A DNA stretch of 42,252 nucleotides from Pacificitalea manganoxidans. GTDB taxonomy: Bacteria > Pseudomonadota > Alphaproteobacteria > Rhodobacterales > Rhodobacteraceae. Position numbers and translations under genes: made by a program. This document shows positions 8,626-17,652 of this stretch, piece after piece. Each line of letters starts with the position of its first letter. The first letter of the stretch is position 1. The stretch spans positions 1 to 42,252 of the forward strand of contig NZ_CP021410.1 in assembly GCF_002504165.1 (NCBI RefSeq). Reading direction: 5' to 3'. Under the pieces are notes generated by a model. That model worked only from the letters and a program-made list of their open reading frames with translations, was not told the DNA's origin and ran no database searches.

Positions 8626-9735
8626 ATGACCCATCGCGTACTCTACACCAAACCCTCGATCACGGATCGCGAGGTCGCCTATGCGACGGACGCGGCCCAG
8701 AATGGCTGGGGGGCCAAGTGCTACGACTATATCTTCAAGTTCGAAGACCTGTTCAAAGCCTATCTCGGGACGGAGTTCGCAATCGCGACTTCGAGTTGTA
8801 CCGGTGCGCTGCATATGGGCATGCACGCGCTTGGCATCGGCCCGGGGGACGAGGTCATCATGGCGGATACCAACTGGATCGCCTGCCCGTCCACCGTGGT
8901 GCATCTCGGTGCAAAGCCGGTGTTTGTGGACATCGACCCAGCGAGCTGGTGCATCAGTCTGCAAGCGGCCGAGGCGGCGATCACGCCCAAAACCAAAGCC
9001 ATCGTGGCGACACATCTCTACGGCAACCTTTGCGACATGGATGCCCTGCTCGAGATCGGGGCGCGCCATAACCTTCCGGTCATCGAGGATGCCGCCGAGG
9101 CGCTTGGTTCGGCTTGGGGGGACGTCCGCTGCGGGTCGCGGGGTGCCTTCGGAACCTTCTCATTCCACGGCACAAAGACCATGACGACCGGCGAGGGCGG
9201 CATGTTCGTGACCAACGACCCCGAGCTGAACCACAAGGTTCTGACCCTGAACAATCATGGGCGTGTGCCGGGCGAGACGCATCAGTTCTGGTCGCAGGTT
9301 GCCGGGTTCAAATACAAGATCAGCAACATTCAGGCCGCAATCGGCTGTGCGCAGGTGGAGCGGCTGGACGAGTTGACGCGCCGCAAACAAGAGATCATGC
9401 AGATGTATCGTGATCGTCTGGGGGCGGAAAACGGCATCAGCCTCAATCCCGAAGCGCCCGGAACCACCAATTCCGCATGGATGCCCTCGGCGGTTCTTGC
9501 GCCGGAGCTTGGCGTGACGCGCCAGGATCTGCTCGACGCCTTCGCGGCGGCCAATATCGACGGACGCGTGTTCTTCCATCCTGTCTCGTCCATGCCGCCG
9601 TTCGAAGATCAGCCACAGAACAAGGTTGCGTGGGATATCCCCAACCGCGCGATCAATCTGAACAGCTACCATGACATGACCGAGGAAGACATTGATCGTG
9701 TCGTCACCTGCGTCCTGTCGTGCGTCAGGCGATGA
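8626..9735 (+). CDS. DegT/DnrJ/EryC1-type sugar aminotransferase
   Basis: This 369-residue PLP-dependent enzyme of the DegT/DnrJ/EryC1/StrS family aminates a keto-sugar nucleotide. PLP-binding features are SSCTGALHMG near residues 56-65, VIEDAAEALGS with D155, and the Schiff-base lysine K184 in FSFHGTKTMTTGEGG. GFKYKISNIQAAIG follows. Because the lysine is present, it should be a true transaminase rather than a 3-dehydrase of the RfbH/ColD type, where that lysine is replaced by histidine. With rfbF, rfbG and an epimerase directly upstream, the likely product is a CDP-4-amino-4,6-dideoxyhexose; GDP-perosamine synthase-like enzymes are close relatives. A NeuD-like acyltransferase overlaps its 3' end. 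The nucleotide carrier and final configuration are inferred. Confidence 0.85.
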   Translation: MTHRVLYTKPSITDREVAYATDAAQNGWGAKCYDYIFKFEDLFKAYLGTEFAIATSSCTGALHMGMHALGIGPGDEVIMADTNWIACPSTVVHLGAKPVFVDIDPASWCISLQAAEAAITPKTKAIVATHLYGNLCDMDALLEIGARHNLPVIEDAAEALGSAWGDVRCGSRGAFGTFSFHGTKTMTTGEGGMFVTNDPELNHKVLTLNNHGRVPGETHQFWSQVAGFKYKISNIQAAIGCAQVERLDELTRRKQEIMQMYRDRLGAENGISLNPEAPGTTNSAWMPSAVLAPELGVTRQDLLDAFAAANIDGRVFFHPVSSMPPFEDQPQNKVAWDIPNRAINLNSYHDMTEEDIDRVVTCVLSCVRR

Positions 9736-10484
9736 CGTCGGTAGCACATGGCGAACTGATCCGCGCGTCCGCCTGGCGGGCCGCGGTACAACGCCCGGCC
9801 CCGCCGGGCGGCAAAGTCGCGTTCATCGGCGCCAACAACCCGGAAACGGCGCGCATGGTGCGTGATGTTCAGGTGGCAACCGGGGTCGAGTTCATCGGGT
9901 ATTTTGACAACGATCCGGACAAGAAGGGCCGGACGTTCTGCGGATTACCCGTCTTTGGCGGCTTCGACGATCTGCTTGGCTGTGACCGTACCGCCTTCGG
10001 TCTGGTCAACCTGATCACCCGCGATACGAAGACACGGCACGAGACAACGCGTTTTTTTGCCGAGAACGGGTTTGCCGCTGCCGATTTCATTCATCCGTCC
10101 ATCAACCTTGATGGCGTGACGCTCGGGCGGGGCGTATACTTGCAAGAGGGCGTCATCGTGCAGGGCGGCGTGGTGCTCGGGGACAACGTCTGCGTAAACT
10201 CCGGGGCGACGATCTCGCATGAAACCAGTTTGGGAACGTCATGTTTCGTAGCGCCTGGCGCCACCTTGGCGGGCCTTGTCACCCTCGAGCCGGGTGTCCT
10301 GATCGGAGCCGGCGCAAGTGTCATGCCCCGGCTGTCTCTGGGCACTGGAACCACCGTCGGGGCAGGCGCCGTGATCACCAAAGACACGACCGAGCGGTCC
10401 ATAATGGTCGGCGTTCCAGCCGTCGAGACGGGCAAGACCCCCGACGACGAAGCTTTCCTCCCCCTTTTCCTTGACAAGATGTGA
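9732..10484 (+). CDS. NeuD/PglD-family sugar O/N-acyltransferase
   Basis: This protein of about 250 residues has an N-terminal Rossmann-like half (VAFIGANNPETARMV, then IGYFDNDPDKKG) and a C-terminal left-handed parallel beta-helix. The hexapeptide repeats include IHPSINLDGVTLGRGVYLQEGVIV and IGAGASVMPRLSLGTGTTVGAGAVI, ending in VGVPA. This layout matches the NeuD/PglD/PerB family, which transfers an acetyl or other acyl group from its CoA ester to sugar amines or hydroxyls. The ATG at 9732 overlaps the aminotransferase stop (ATGA), so translation is probably coupled. The simplest reading is N-acylation of the amino sugar made by the preceding enzyme. An alternative GTG at 9720 would add four residues. 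The acyl group cannot be told from the sequence. Confidence 0.82.
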   Translation: MTSVAHGELIRASAWRAAVQRPAPPGGKVAFIGANNPETARMVRDVQVATGVEFIGYFDNDPDKKGRTFCGLPVFGGFDDLLGCDRTAFGLVNLITRDTKTRHETTRFFAENGFAAADFIHPSINLDGVTLGRGVYLQEGVIVQGGVVLGDNVCVNSGATISHETSLGTSCFVAPGATLAGLVTLEPGVLIGAGASVMPRLSLGTGTTVGAGAVITKDTTERSIMVGVPAVETGKTPDDEAFLPLFLDKM

Positions 10485-10499
10485 ACGAGCACTAATCCG

Positions 10500-11711
10500 A
10501 TGGCGAGCACAGCAGCGCGTTTTTCGATTTGCATCCCGTCCCGCAACCGGCTCGAGGCCGTCAAGGAGACGGTTCAGTCGGTCCTCTCTCAGGACTGCGA
10601 CAGTTGGGAAATCGTGATCTCCGACAATTCCACGCAATCCCGCGGCGCCTTGGCGGCCTGGGTGGAGACGCTGGAACAGCCAGAGGACAAGATCCGCGTC
10701 ATAGACACCGGCGGCAATCTCCAGATGGACGAAAACTGGGAATCTGCCACGCTACCCGCAACGGGAGACTACGTTCTTGTCGTGGCGGATCGCTGGCGGC
10801 TTCGAAACGGCGCCTTGCAGGTGTTCTCGAATATCATCGACCGGTTCGATCCAGATCTCATCTTTTGGGCCGGGACCAAGCCACATCAGTTCGGGGCCCT
10901 GTTCGCCACGCCGGGCGGCCCCCCGCCCTTGAAGATCTCCGAGGTTTCAACAAACAAGATCCTGGGCGATTTTCTCGATTTCCGTGGGTACGAGACGGAA
11001 TCGGTCTATGGGCAAGCAATTCCCAGATCTCTGAACACCGCGTACAAGCGCGTCCTGAGCGATCAGGCGCGTGAGATTTGGGGCGAGCTTTTCCGACCCA
11101 TCTCCCCGGACTACACCTCGGCCATGGCGTTTTTGCTTGTTGGACAGCGGTGCATCAAGATCCATGAAATGATGTATACGCCGATCAAAGGCGCTGGCAG
11201 CAATTTCTCGAATACATCGGTGCTCGGCCTGGGACACTACCTGACCACTTTCCCGAACTGCCATGTCTGGCGCGGGCTTGACGAAGACGTCGTGTTTTCG
11301 ACCGTTCTCAATGATGTCGAGAACACGCTCAAGGTCACTGCCGAAGGCAGGGAGTGGATCGAACGCATCAATGTCGAAAATGCGCTGAAGTGCATGATGT
11401 CCGAGCTGAATTTCAAGGAGTTCAACGGGAGTCTGCTGCCGGTCGCCAGAACGCGCGAAAAGATCTATGCTCTGGCCGCCCGCGAAGGTCTGTCCGAACG
11501 GCAAATATCCAATATCGAGGACTACGTCTCCCGCAGCCGACACCGCGCAGTGGAACTTCGACGCTGGCTTCGGCGGTTCGGTCTCTATGACACGGTGCGT
11601 TCGCTGAACGACAGGCTTCGGCATGCCGGCAAGAAATCTCGCATTTCGGAAATGATCGAGGCGGAAAACGTGGCCGCGCGCGGGCTGGACGTGATCGCGC
11701 TCGACCGCTGA
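10500..11711 (+). CDS. Glycosyltransferase family 2
   Basis: This 403-residue GT-A type glycosyltransferase begins with the family 2 pattern FSICIPSRNRLEAVKETVQSVLSQDC, then WEIVISDNST. The site expected to hold the metal-binding Asp-x-Asp reads GDYVLVVADRWRLRNGAL, with only one aspartate, so metal or donor handling may differ from typical members. The C-terminal half (about residues 200-400) has no domain I recognise and no membrane segment. It starts at the ATG at 10500, 15 bases after the NeuD-like gene. It presumably adds one residue of the EPS repeat on the cytoplasmic face of the membrane; donor and acceptor are unknown. Confidence 0.78.
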   Translation: MASTAARFSICIPSRNRLEAVKETVQSVLSQDCDSWEIVISDNSTQSRGALAAWVETLEQPEDKIRVIDTGGNLQMDENWESATLPATGDYVLVVADRWRLRNGALQVFSNIIDRFDPDLIFWAGTKPHQFGALFATPGGPPPLKISEVSTNKILGDFLDFRGYETESVYGQAIPRSLNTAYKRVLSDQAREIWGELFRPISPDYTSAMAFLLVGQRCIKIHEMMYTPIKGAGSNFSNTSVLGLGHYLTTFPNCHVWRGLDEDVVFSTVLNDVENTLKVTAEGREWIERINVENALKCMMSELNFKEFNGSLLPVARTREKIYALAAREGLSERQISNIEDYVSRSRHRAVELRRWLRRFGLYDTVRSLNDRLRHAGKKSRISEMIEAENVAARGLDVIALDR

Positions 11712-11775
11712 GCGGAACACCAGGAAATCCATAACGGCCGTGGCCGGCCAATAGCTGAACGGGTAAGGGCCCTTC

Positions 11776-13743
11776 ATGTCGAAATTCATTGAGTATCGCG
11801 CCGACATCGACGGGCTTCGGGCTGTGGCGGTCGTCGCCGTGGTGCTGTTCCATGCCGAAATCGTCTTGGGGCCGGTGGTTTTCTCGGGTGGGTTTCTGGG
11901 GGTGGACGTCTTCTTTGTTATTTCCGGGTTTTTGATCACGTCCCTTTTGCATCGGGAATTGAGAGAGACGGGCCGGGTGTCGATTGCCCGGTTCTACGGC
12001 AGACGGGTACGTCGGATTGCACCTGCCTTGATCTCGACCTGCGTATTTACAATCGTTGCTGCGCAATTCTTTTTGTTGCCGCATGAATTGGAGCGCTTCA
12101 ATCTGAGCCTGCTCGCGACACTCGGGTTCGTGGCTAACATCTTTTTCTGGAGCGAGATCGGTTATTTCTCGGCCGCGGCCGACCAACAGCCCTTGCTCCA
12201 TATGTGGAGCCTCGCAGTTGAAGAGCAGTATTATGTCGTGTTTCCGCTCGCGCTTTGGGCCTGCGTGCGGTGGCTCGGCTGGCGCGCTACGGTGATCTTG
12301 ATCGTGGTCTCGGTCCTGGGCTCCGCCACGCTGCATGCCTGGGGGGCTGTGGCCATGCGGTCTGCCAGCTTCTACCTCACACCGTTCCGGGTCTGGGAAC
12401 TTCTGGCCGGAGCGCTCCTGGCCATCGCGGGAAGCCGTTGGGCGATACGGATGCCTGCTGTGCGGACCGGACTTGGGGTGATCGGCGCCGGTCTGGTCGT
12501 GGTCCCCATGGTGACCTTCGATCCGCTGGCCGCGCCTTCGGTCTTTCCGGTGACACTGGCGGCAGTGGTCGGCACCTGCATGATCATTCTGGCCGGACCG
12601 CATTCGGCAGTGGGCAAACTGCTGTCCTTGCGCCCGGTGGTCGGCATCGGATTGATCAGCTTTTCGCTGTACCTGTTGCATCAGCCGATCCTGGCCTTTG
12701 CCCGTGTGAGATCGTTGGAGCATCCGAGCGAGATGTTGATGACGTCGCTTGCAGTGCTCTGTCTCCCTCTGGCCTATTTGTCCTGGCGTTTCGTGGAGAC
12801 GCCTTTCCGCAGCCGTGACAGGGTTGGACCCCGGGCCTTCTATGGCAGCGTGACCGCGAGCAGCCTCCTGATCGTGGCGGTGGGTCTCGGCGGAATCCAG
12901 GCCAGCTTCGGGCAACGGTGGAATTCCGACATTCTCGCCGTTGTTGACAGCGTGAATGCGCCGACCAATGGGCTGTCGGCAATCTGTCATGGCGATCTGA
13001 CCTCGCCCGAGTGCGCGACCGATGAGGCGGCGCGCGTGGCGCTGTGGGGGGACAGTTATATAATGCATCTGGTGCCCGGCCTTGTGGAACGAGGGGTCTC
13101 TTTTCGGCAGCTGACAAGACGGGGATGCAGACCGACTGCACTCGAAGAGATCAGACCCCCAGACGCCGGCGTGCTGACGTCGACGGAGCGGCGTTGTGAG
13201 AAGTTCAACGCAGAGGTTCTGGCCCTGATCGCCGAGGAGGCGGCCGCTGGACGGTTGGACCAGGTCCTGATTTCGTCGCGGGCTTACGGACTGCGCGCAG
13301 GTTCCTTGAAGAAAACACCCACGGAGGAGAACTGGCCGCCGGAGCAGGTCGCAGGGGAACTGGGGTTCATTCTGTCGCAGCTCGAGCAGACCGGCGTGTC
13401 CGTGGGTCTGGTTGGGGCCCCTCCCCCAGCGCAGTTCGACCCGGGTCAATGCTACATACGCTCCGTTGCCTATGATGACAGCTCCTCGGATTGTACTTGG
13501 CCCTTTCCGGAAGAGCATGGGACGTATCCCTTGGCGGAAGTCGCCGAGCAATACGGAGCCCGTTTTCTCGACTTGTCCGAAATTCTCTGCCCGGGAGGCC
13601 TGTGCGCCGCGGCGCAGGACGGAACGCTGATCTACCGCGACAACGGCCACCTGACACCGCGCGGCTCGGAGTATGTGTTCCAAAGCGACACGGCGCGACG
13701 CTTCTTGGACGACCTTGGAATTACGGGAGGCGCGCTCCAGTGA
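11776..13743 (+). CDS. OafA-type acyltransferase with periplasmic SGNH domain
   Basis: This 655-residue two-domain protein has an acyltransferase-3 membrane domain (about residues 1-375) fused to an SGNH-hydrolase-like domain (about 385-655). The first starts with YRADIDGLRAVAVVAVVLFHAE and GGFLGVDVFFVISGFLI, and carries the SLAVEEQYYVVFPL motif typical of OafA/YrhL proteins. The second shows VALWGDSYIMHL (block I, nucleophile Ser) and DNGHLTPRGSEYV (C-terminal Asp-x-x-His block). The family uses acyl donors to O-acetylate surface polysaccharides at the periplasmic side. It starts at the ATG at 11776 and its stop overlaps the flippase start (GTGA). Unlike the acyltransferase at 1017, it has normal GC-rich composition. 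Confidence 0.9.
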   Translation: MSKFIEYRADIDGLRAVAVVAVVLFHAEIVLGPVVFSGGFLGVDVFFVISGFLITSLLHRELRETGRVSIARFYGRRVRRIAPALISTCVFTIVAAQFFLLPHELERFNLSLLATLGFVANIFFWSEIGYFSAAADQQPLLHMWSLAVEEQYYVVFPLALWACVRWLGWRATVILIVVSVLGSATLHAWGAVAMRSASFYLTPFRVWELLAGALLAIAGSRWAIRMPAVRTGLGVIGAGLVVVPMVTFDPLAAPSVFPVTLAAVVGTCMIILAGPHSAVGKLLSLRPVVGIGLISFSLYLLHQPILAFARVRSLEHPSEMLMTSLAVLCLPLAYLSWRFVETPFRSRDRVGPRAFYGSVTASSLLIVAVGLGGIQASFGQRWNSDILAVVDSVNAPTNGLSAICHGDLTSPECATDEAARVALWGDSYIMHLVPGLVERGVSFRQLTRRGCRPTALEEIRPPDAGVLTSTERRCEKFNAEVLALIAEEAAAGRLDQVLISSRAYGLRAGSLKKTPTEENWPPEQVAGELGFILSQLEQTGVSVGLVGAPPPAQFDPGQCYIRSVAYDDSSSDCTWPFPEEHGTYPLAEVAEQYGARFLDLSEILCPGGLCAAAQDGTLIYRDNGHLTPRGSEYVFQSDTARRFLDDLGITGGALQ

Positions 13744-15233
13744 GCAGTCTTGGTCGCGCCTTGGCGGGCTTCATGTCGTCGTCCCTGTTCGGGTCGGCCA
13801 CTCAGGTCGTGAAGGGAAAAGTCTCCGCCATATTTCTCGGGGCCGCCGGTGTCGGCGTCTTTAACCAGCTCACGCTGTTTTACACGTTGTCGATGACGCT
13901 CGCGAGCCTCGGCTTGCGCAACGGGGTGACCCGCAACGTTGCCGCCGCGCAAGCAGACGCCGGACAGGCAAATGCCGCCACAGAGGGGGTGCTACGGCAA
14001 TTCTCCTCGGCGTTCCTGCTGGTGGCGGCCGTGTCCCTGCTAGTGACGGCGGTGTCTGTTCTGGCGTCGGATCGGGTTTCTGATCTTCTGTTCGACGACG
14101 GTGGTGAGCGGCGTCAGCTGATCGTTCTGGTTGCCCTGGCTGTTCCGATCGGCGTCGCAGGCCTTATCTACAGGGCATTGTTGAACGGGCTTAGGGTCGT
14201 GGGGCCGCTCGTCAGGGCGCGCATGATTGCCGATGGGTCCAGCGTGATTGTCTTTGCCGCTCTGGTCATTCCCTTCGGCATTGTCGGCGCGGCACTTGGG
14301 TTCATCTTTTTGCAGGCGGCCTTTCTGGTCCTGGTCTTCCGAACGACATGGACGGTTGCTCCGTCCCTTGCCATTCCGCGTCCCGAGGCTTTCGAATTTG
14401 CTGAAGCAAGGAAAAACTTCGTCTTTGGCGCGCACAGCGTCATTGTCGGGGTAACCGGTCTTGGCGCTTCGCTGTTCATTTCGCGACTGATCATTTCAAC
14501 GCTCGATCTGGAGGCGAACGGCTACTATGTCGTGGCGGTGAAGATCGCGACGGTCTACCTCGGCGGCCTGTATGCGGCCGCGTCGGGATACTTCCTGTCG
14601 AGCGTCGTGAAGGCAGCCGCCGAAAAGACAGTCGGCAAGACAATCGACGAGGCGGTCCGGCTTTACCTTGCGGTCGTCGCCCCGGTCATTGTGGTCTTGA
14701 TGGCCAGCGGCGAGATCTTTGTCGTCGCGTTCTTTTCCGTCGAGTTCTTGCCGGTTGCGGTTATTCTTCTACTGCTGTTACCAGGGGATGCGGTGCGGCT
14801 GGTGGCCGAAACCATGGGCCAGGCGCTCATCGCCCAGAGAAAGCTGGTGTCGTCATGCATCGTGTTTGCGGTGTGGGCGGCGATCTATTGTGCGGGTGCC
14901 ATCCTGCTGTTGCCGCGGTTCGGGCTGCTCGGTCTCGCCGTCGCCTACACGGCAAGCCAGCTATTGCTGTTGGGGGTCTTGTTGGTGGTCTGCAGGCGAC
15001 TTCTGGACTACGCCCCGTGCAGGCAGACGATCTACACCGTCTTGCGCGCGATGCTTCTGGTGACATCGGCCTCTGCCGCATGCTGGTATGTCGAAAGCCT
15101 CGTAACGAAGATGCTTGTTTGCGCGGCTCTTGTTCTGGCCTGGGGAGCAGTCTCGATGCGTGACCCGTTTTTTGCAGGGGCGATAACAAAGTTGTGGCGG
15201 GTGATACGTGCAAGATTCATGCCAAGTCGGTGA
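13740..15233 (+). CDS. Wzx-type polysaccharide flippase
   Basis: This 497-residue polytopic membrane protein of the polysaccharide transport/MOP superfamily has roughly twelve or more hydrophobic segments. The N-terminal part (GFMSSSLFGSATQVVKGKVSAIFLGAAGVGVFNQ) is typical of O-antigen/EPS translocases, which flip undecaprenyl-linked repeat units across the inner membrane. I chose the GTG at 13740, which overlaps the upstream stop; the upstream open frame is only a shadow of the acyltransferase. An ATG at 13773 is an alternative start. Together with the EpsG-like protein at 20905 it suggests Wzx/Wzy-dependent assembly. A stretch of about 113 bases without a gene follows. Confidence 0.85.
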   Translation: MSSLGRALAGFMSSSLFGSATQVVKGKVSAIFLGAAGVGVFNQLTLFYTLSMTLASLGLRNGVTRNVAAAQADAGQANAATEGVLRQFSSAFLLVAAVSLLVTAVSVLASDRVSDLLFDDGGERRQLIVLVALAVPIGVAGLIYRALLNGLRVVGPLVRARMIADGSSVIVFAALVIPFGIVGAALGFIFLQAAFLVLVFRTTWTVAPSLAIPRPEAFEFAEARKNFVFGAHSVIVGVTGLGASLFISRLIISTLDLEANGYYVVAVKIATVYLGGLYAAASGYFLSSVVKAAAEKTVGKTIDEAVRLYLAVVAPVIVVLMASGEIFVVAFFSVEFLPVAVILLLLLPGDAVRLVAETMGQALIAQRKLVSSCIVFAVWAAIYCAGAILLLPRFGLLGLAVAYTASQLLLLGVLLVVCRRLLDYAPCRQTIYTVLRAMLLVTSASAACWYVESLVTKMLVCAALVLAWGAVSMRDPFFAGAITKLWRVIRARFMPSR

Positions 15234-15346
15234 CCCGCGCACATCCCTATCGCCTCGCCGCCATGGTAAACGCCTGCGCCATCCATCCAGGCTGATGCAG
15301 CCGAACCTGTCCCACTTACCTATCGGCCAGACTTGGATCGTCCAAA

Positions 15347-16441
15347 ATGAAACTCCTCCATGTTATCGAGACGCTTAACACCGGCGGAGCCGAGCGGCTT
15401 CTGGTGACTATGCTGCCTGAACTGGCGTCCCAAGGGATGGAGGTACATGTCGCGGTGATGCGGCCGCCAATGCCGCTGAAGCCAGAGCTGGAGGCCGCGG
15501 GCATCCGCGTCCATGTGCTGCCCAGGCGTGGCAAATGGCATGTTATGCGGCAGGCGCGCGACCTTGCGCGACTTGCCCAGTCACTTCAGGCCGAGATCGT
15601 GCACGCGCATCTCTATTTCCCGATCCTCGTGACGGCGATGGCGCGCGGTCTCGGTTGGCTTGACGCGGCGACACATGCCAGTTTCCACAACCTGGCCTAC
15701 GCCGGCGCCAACAGGAAAACATGGAAACTCGAAGCGCGGCGTCGTCTGGCAGGCTTCGTGGTGCGGCGGGGCATAGACCAGCCGCAAGCCGTCAGCCAGT
15801 TCAGCGCGGATCACTATGCCGCGACCTATCGGCTGGACAATATCGCCGTTCTTCATAACGCGTTTGATCCGGAAAGCCTGAGCGGGATCGAGCGTAAGGC
15901 CGGAGACTCCATCGTCATTCCGGGACGACTGGTACACGAAAAGGGACATGCCGACCTCATCGCTGCCCTGAAACAGTTGCAGCAGGATTGTCCGCCAGTC
16001 ACGTTCGCTGGCGACGGTCCGTTGCGGGAGGTGTTAGAAGCCGCGATCAAGGCCGCGCAACTGCCGATATCGATCACCGGGCAGCTTGACCATGCAAGGA
16101 TGTTGAAGACCATCGCGTCGGCACGCCTTGTGGTCGTGCCCTCGCGGTTCGAAGGGTTCGGGCTGACCGCTTTGGAGGCTCTTGCGCTCGGCAAAGCGGT
16201 CGTTGCGACCAACGTCGGCGGGTTGCCGGAAGTCATGGGCGCACTTGGGCAGAAGGTTAGGCCGGGTCAGCCGGTCGAACTTGCAGAGGCAATGGAAGCG
16301 GCGCTTAGTGATCCTGACTGGATTGCCGCACAGGAAGTTTCGGGACCAGAACAAGCCGCAAAATTCGCTGTTGCCACGATCGCCAAAAAGCAGATCGCGC
16401 AATATCAGAAAACTGATCGGGCGAAAGGCCTTCGGACATGA
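15347..16441 (+). CDS. Glycosyltransferase family 4
   Basis: This 364-residue GT-B glycosyltransferase opens with MKLLHVIETLNTGGAERLLVTMLPEL, the usual acceptor-domain start of family 4 enzymes. The donor-binding C-terminal domain has IPGRLVHEKGHADLIAAL and VVPSRFEGFGLTALEALALGKAVVATNVGGLPEV, containing the E-x7-E motif. It would transfer a sugar from a nucleotide donor to the lipid-linked repeat unit in the cytoplasm. Its 3' end overlaps the next glycosyltransferase by 4 bases (ATGA). It starts a second tightly coupled block of the locus after the gap at 15234-15346. Donor and linkage are unknown. Confidence 0.88.
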   Translation: MKLLHVIETLNTGGAERLLVTMLPELASQGMEVHVAVMRPPMPLKPELEAAGIRVHVLPRRGKWHVMRQARDLARLAQSLQAEIVHAHLYFPILVTAMARGLGWLDAATHASFHNLAYAGANRKTWKLEARRRLAGFVVRRGIDQPQAVSQFSADHYAATYRLDNIAVLHNAFDPESLSGIERKAGDSIVIPGRLVHEKGHADLIAALKQLQQDCPPVTFAGDGPLREVLEAAIKAAQLPISITGQLDHARMLKTIASARLVVVPSRFEGFGLTALEALALGKAVVATNVGGLPEVMGALGQKVRPGQPVELAEAMEAALSDPDWIAAQEVSGPEQAAKFAVATIAKKQIAQYQKTDRAKGLRT

Positions 16442-17652
16442 CTTCGGTTCTGTATATTTCCTACACCGGATTGATGGACCCTCTGGGCCAGAGCCAGGTT
16501 CTTCAATATGTCCTCGCCCTTGGCCGCGCGGGCCATCGCATGACGGTGCTCAGCTTCGAGAAACCGGAGGCATTGAACGACCCGGAACGAGTGGCGGCAA
16601 TGCGCTCGCTGTGTCGCGAGGCCGACGTCAATTGGCGGCCCCGCATCTGGCACAACAAGCCGGTCGGCATCCTTGCAACGCTCTACGATCTGTCCGCCGG
16701 CCGCAGGCAGGCAATCCGTATCGCCCGCGAGGTGGGCGCCGAGGTCGTACATTGCCGCAGCTACATCGCCAGTCTTATGGGATTGGCCGTCAAGCGCGCA
16801 ACAGGGGCGAAGCTCATCTTCGACATGCGCGGCTTCTGGCCCGACGAGCGGGTCGATGGCGGGATCTGGTCGAAAGCGAGCGCGCCATATCGCGTTTTCA
16901 AGCGCGTGGAACGCAGCCTTTTCCTGAACGCCGACCACATCGTCTCACTGACCAAGGCAGGCGTGCGTGAGTACGAGGCGTTCGACTACATGAAGGATGA
17001 ACCGCCTAAATCGACCGTAATTCCCACCTGCACCAATCTCGACATGTTCCGGCCAGAGACCGCGCCGCGTGAGGCCTTCACGCTGGGATATGTAGGCTCA
17101 GTGGGGAGCTGGTATCTCTTCGACGATGTCGCAAAGGCGGTTGCGCGGACCTTTGCCCTGCGCCCCGACGCGCGCTTTCTGGTCGTGACCAAGGGCAACC
17201 ACGATCTGGTTCGCAAGGCCCTGGATAAAGCGGGGGCCGATCCCGAGCGGATCCAAGTCCTTAGTGTGGATTTCTCCGAAGTCGGACGGCACATCGGACG
17301 TATGGACGCAGGAATCTTCTTTATCCGGCCCGCCTGGTCCAAACGGGCGTCCTGCCCGACCCGCATGGGTGAGTTTCTTGCCTCTGGCAAGCCCTGCCTC
17401 GCAAATGGCGGGGTCGGTGACGTGGCCGAGGATATACGTGAAACAGGTACTGGTATCGCGCTTCCGCAGCTCGGCACCCAGTCCGTCGACTTGACTGATC
17501 TCGATGAGGCCTTGCAGACCCTCTTCGCGATGGCCGAAGATCCGGAGATGCCGGCCCGCTGCCGCGCCGTAGCAGAAGAGCGGTTTTCACTGGCCTCGGG
17601 CGTTGCCGCCTATTCCGACATCTATCGACAGCTCTCAGAAGATCCAACTTGA
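16438..17652 (+). CDS. Glycosyltransferase (GT-B fold, family 4-like)
   Basis: This 404-residue protein begins SVLYISYTGLMDPLGQSQVLQYVLALGRAGH, typical of EPS glycosyltransferases with an N-terminal family 4-like domain. The sequence ATGAKLIFDMRGFWPDERVDGGIW and later TLGYVGSVGSWYLFDD fit a GT-B enzyme. The C-terminal donor region (FLASGKPCLANGGVGDVAEDI) is shorter than in classical members and the E-x7-E motif is not obvious. The start overlaps the previous stop (ATGA), and the 3' end overlaps the next gene by 4 bases. It presumably adds one sugar to the EPS repeat unit. Confidence 0.8.
   Translation: MTSVLYISYTGLMDPLGQSQVLQYVLALGRAGHRMTVLSFEKPEALNDPERVAAMRSLCREADVNWRPRIWHNKPVGILATLYDLSAGRRQAIRIAREVGAEVVHCRSYIASLMGLAVKRATGAKLIFDMRGFWPDERVDGGIWSKASAPYRVFKRVERSLFLNADHIVSLTKAGVREYEAFDYMKDEPPKSTVIPTCTNLDMFRPETAPREAFTLGYVGSVGSWYLFDDVAKAVARTFALRPDARFLVVTKGNHDLVRKALDKAGADPERIQVLSVDFSEVGRHIGRMDAGIFFIRPAWSKRASCPTRMGEFLASGKPCLANGGVGDVAEDIRETGTGIALPQLGTQSVDLTDLDEALQTLFAMAEDPEMPARCRAVAEERFSLASGVAAYSDIYRQLSEDPT

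Noticed and set aside
11422-13683. 753-codon minus-strand open frame opposite the OafA-type gene
   Set aside because: It is a shadow of a GC-rich coding strand. The plus strand encodes a full acyltransferase-SGNH protein and the minus translation is rich in Arg, Gln, His and Pro with no domain.
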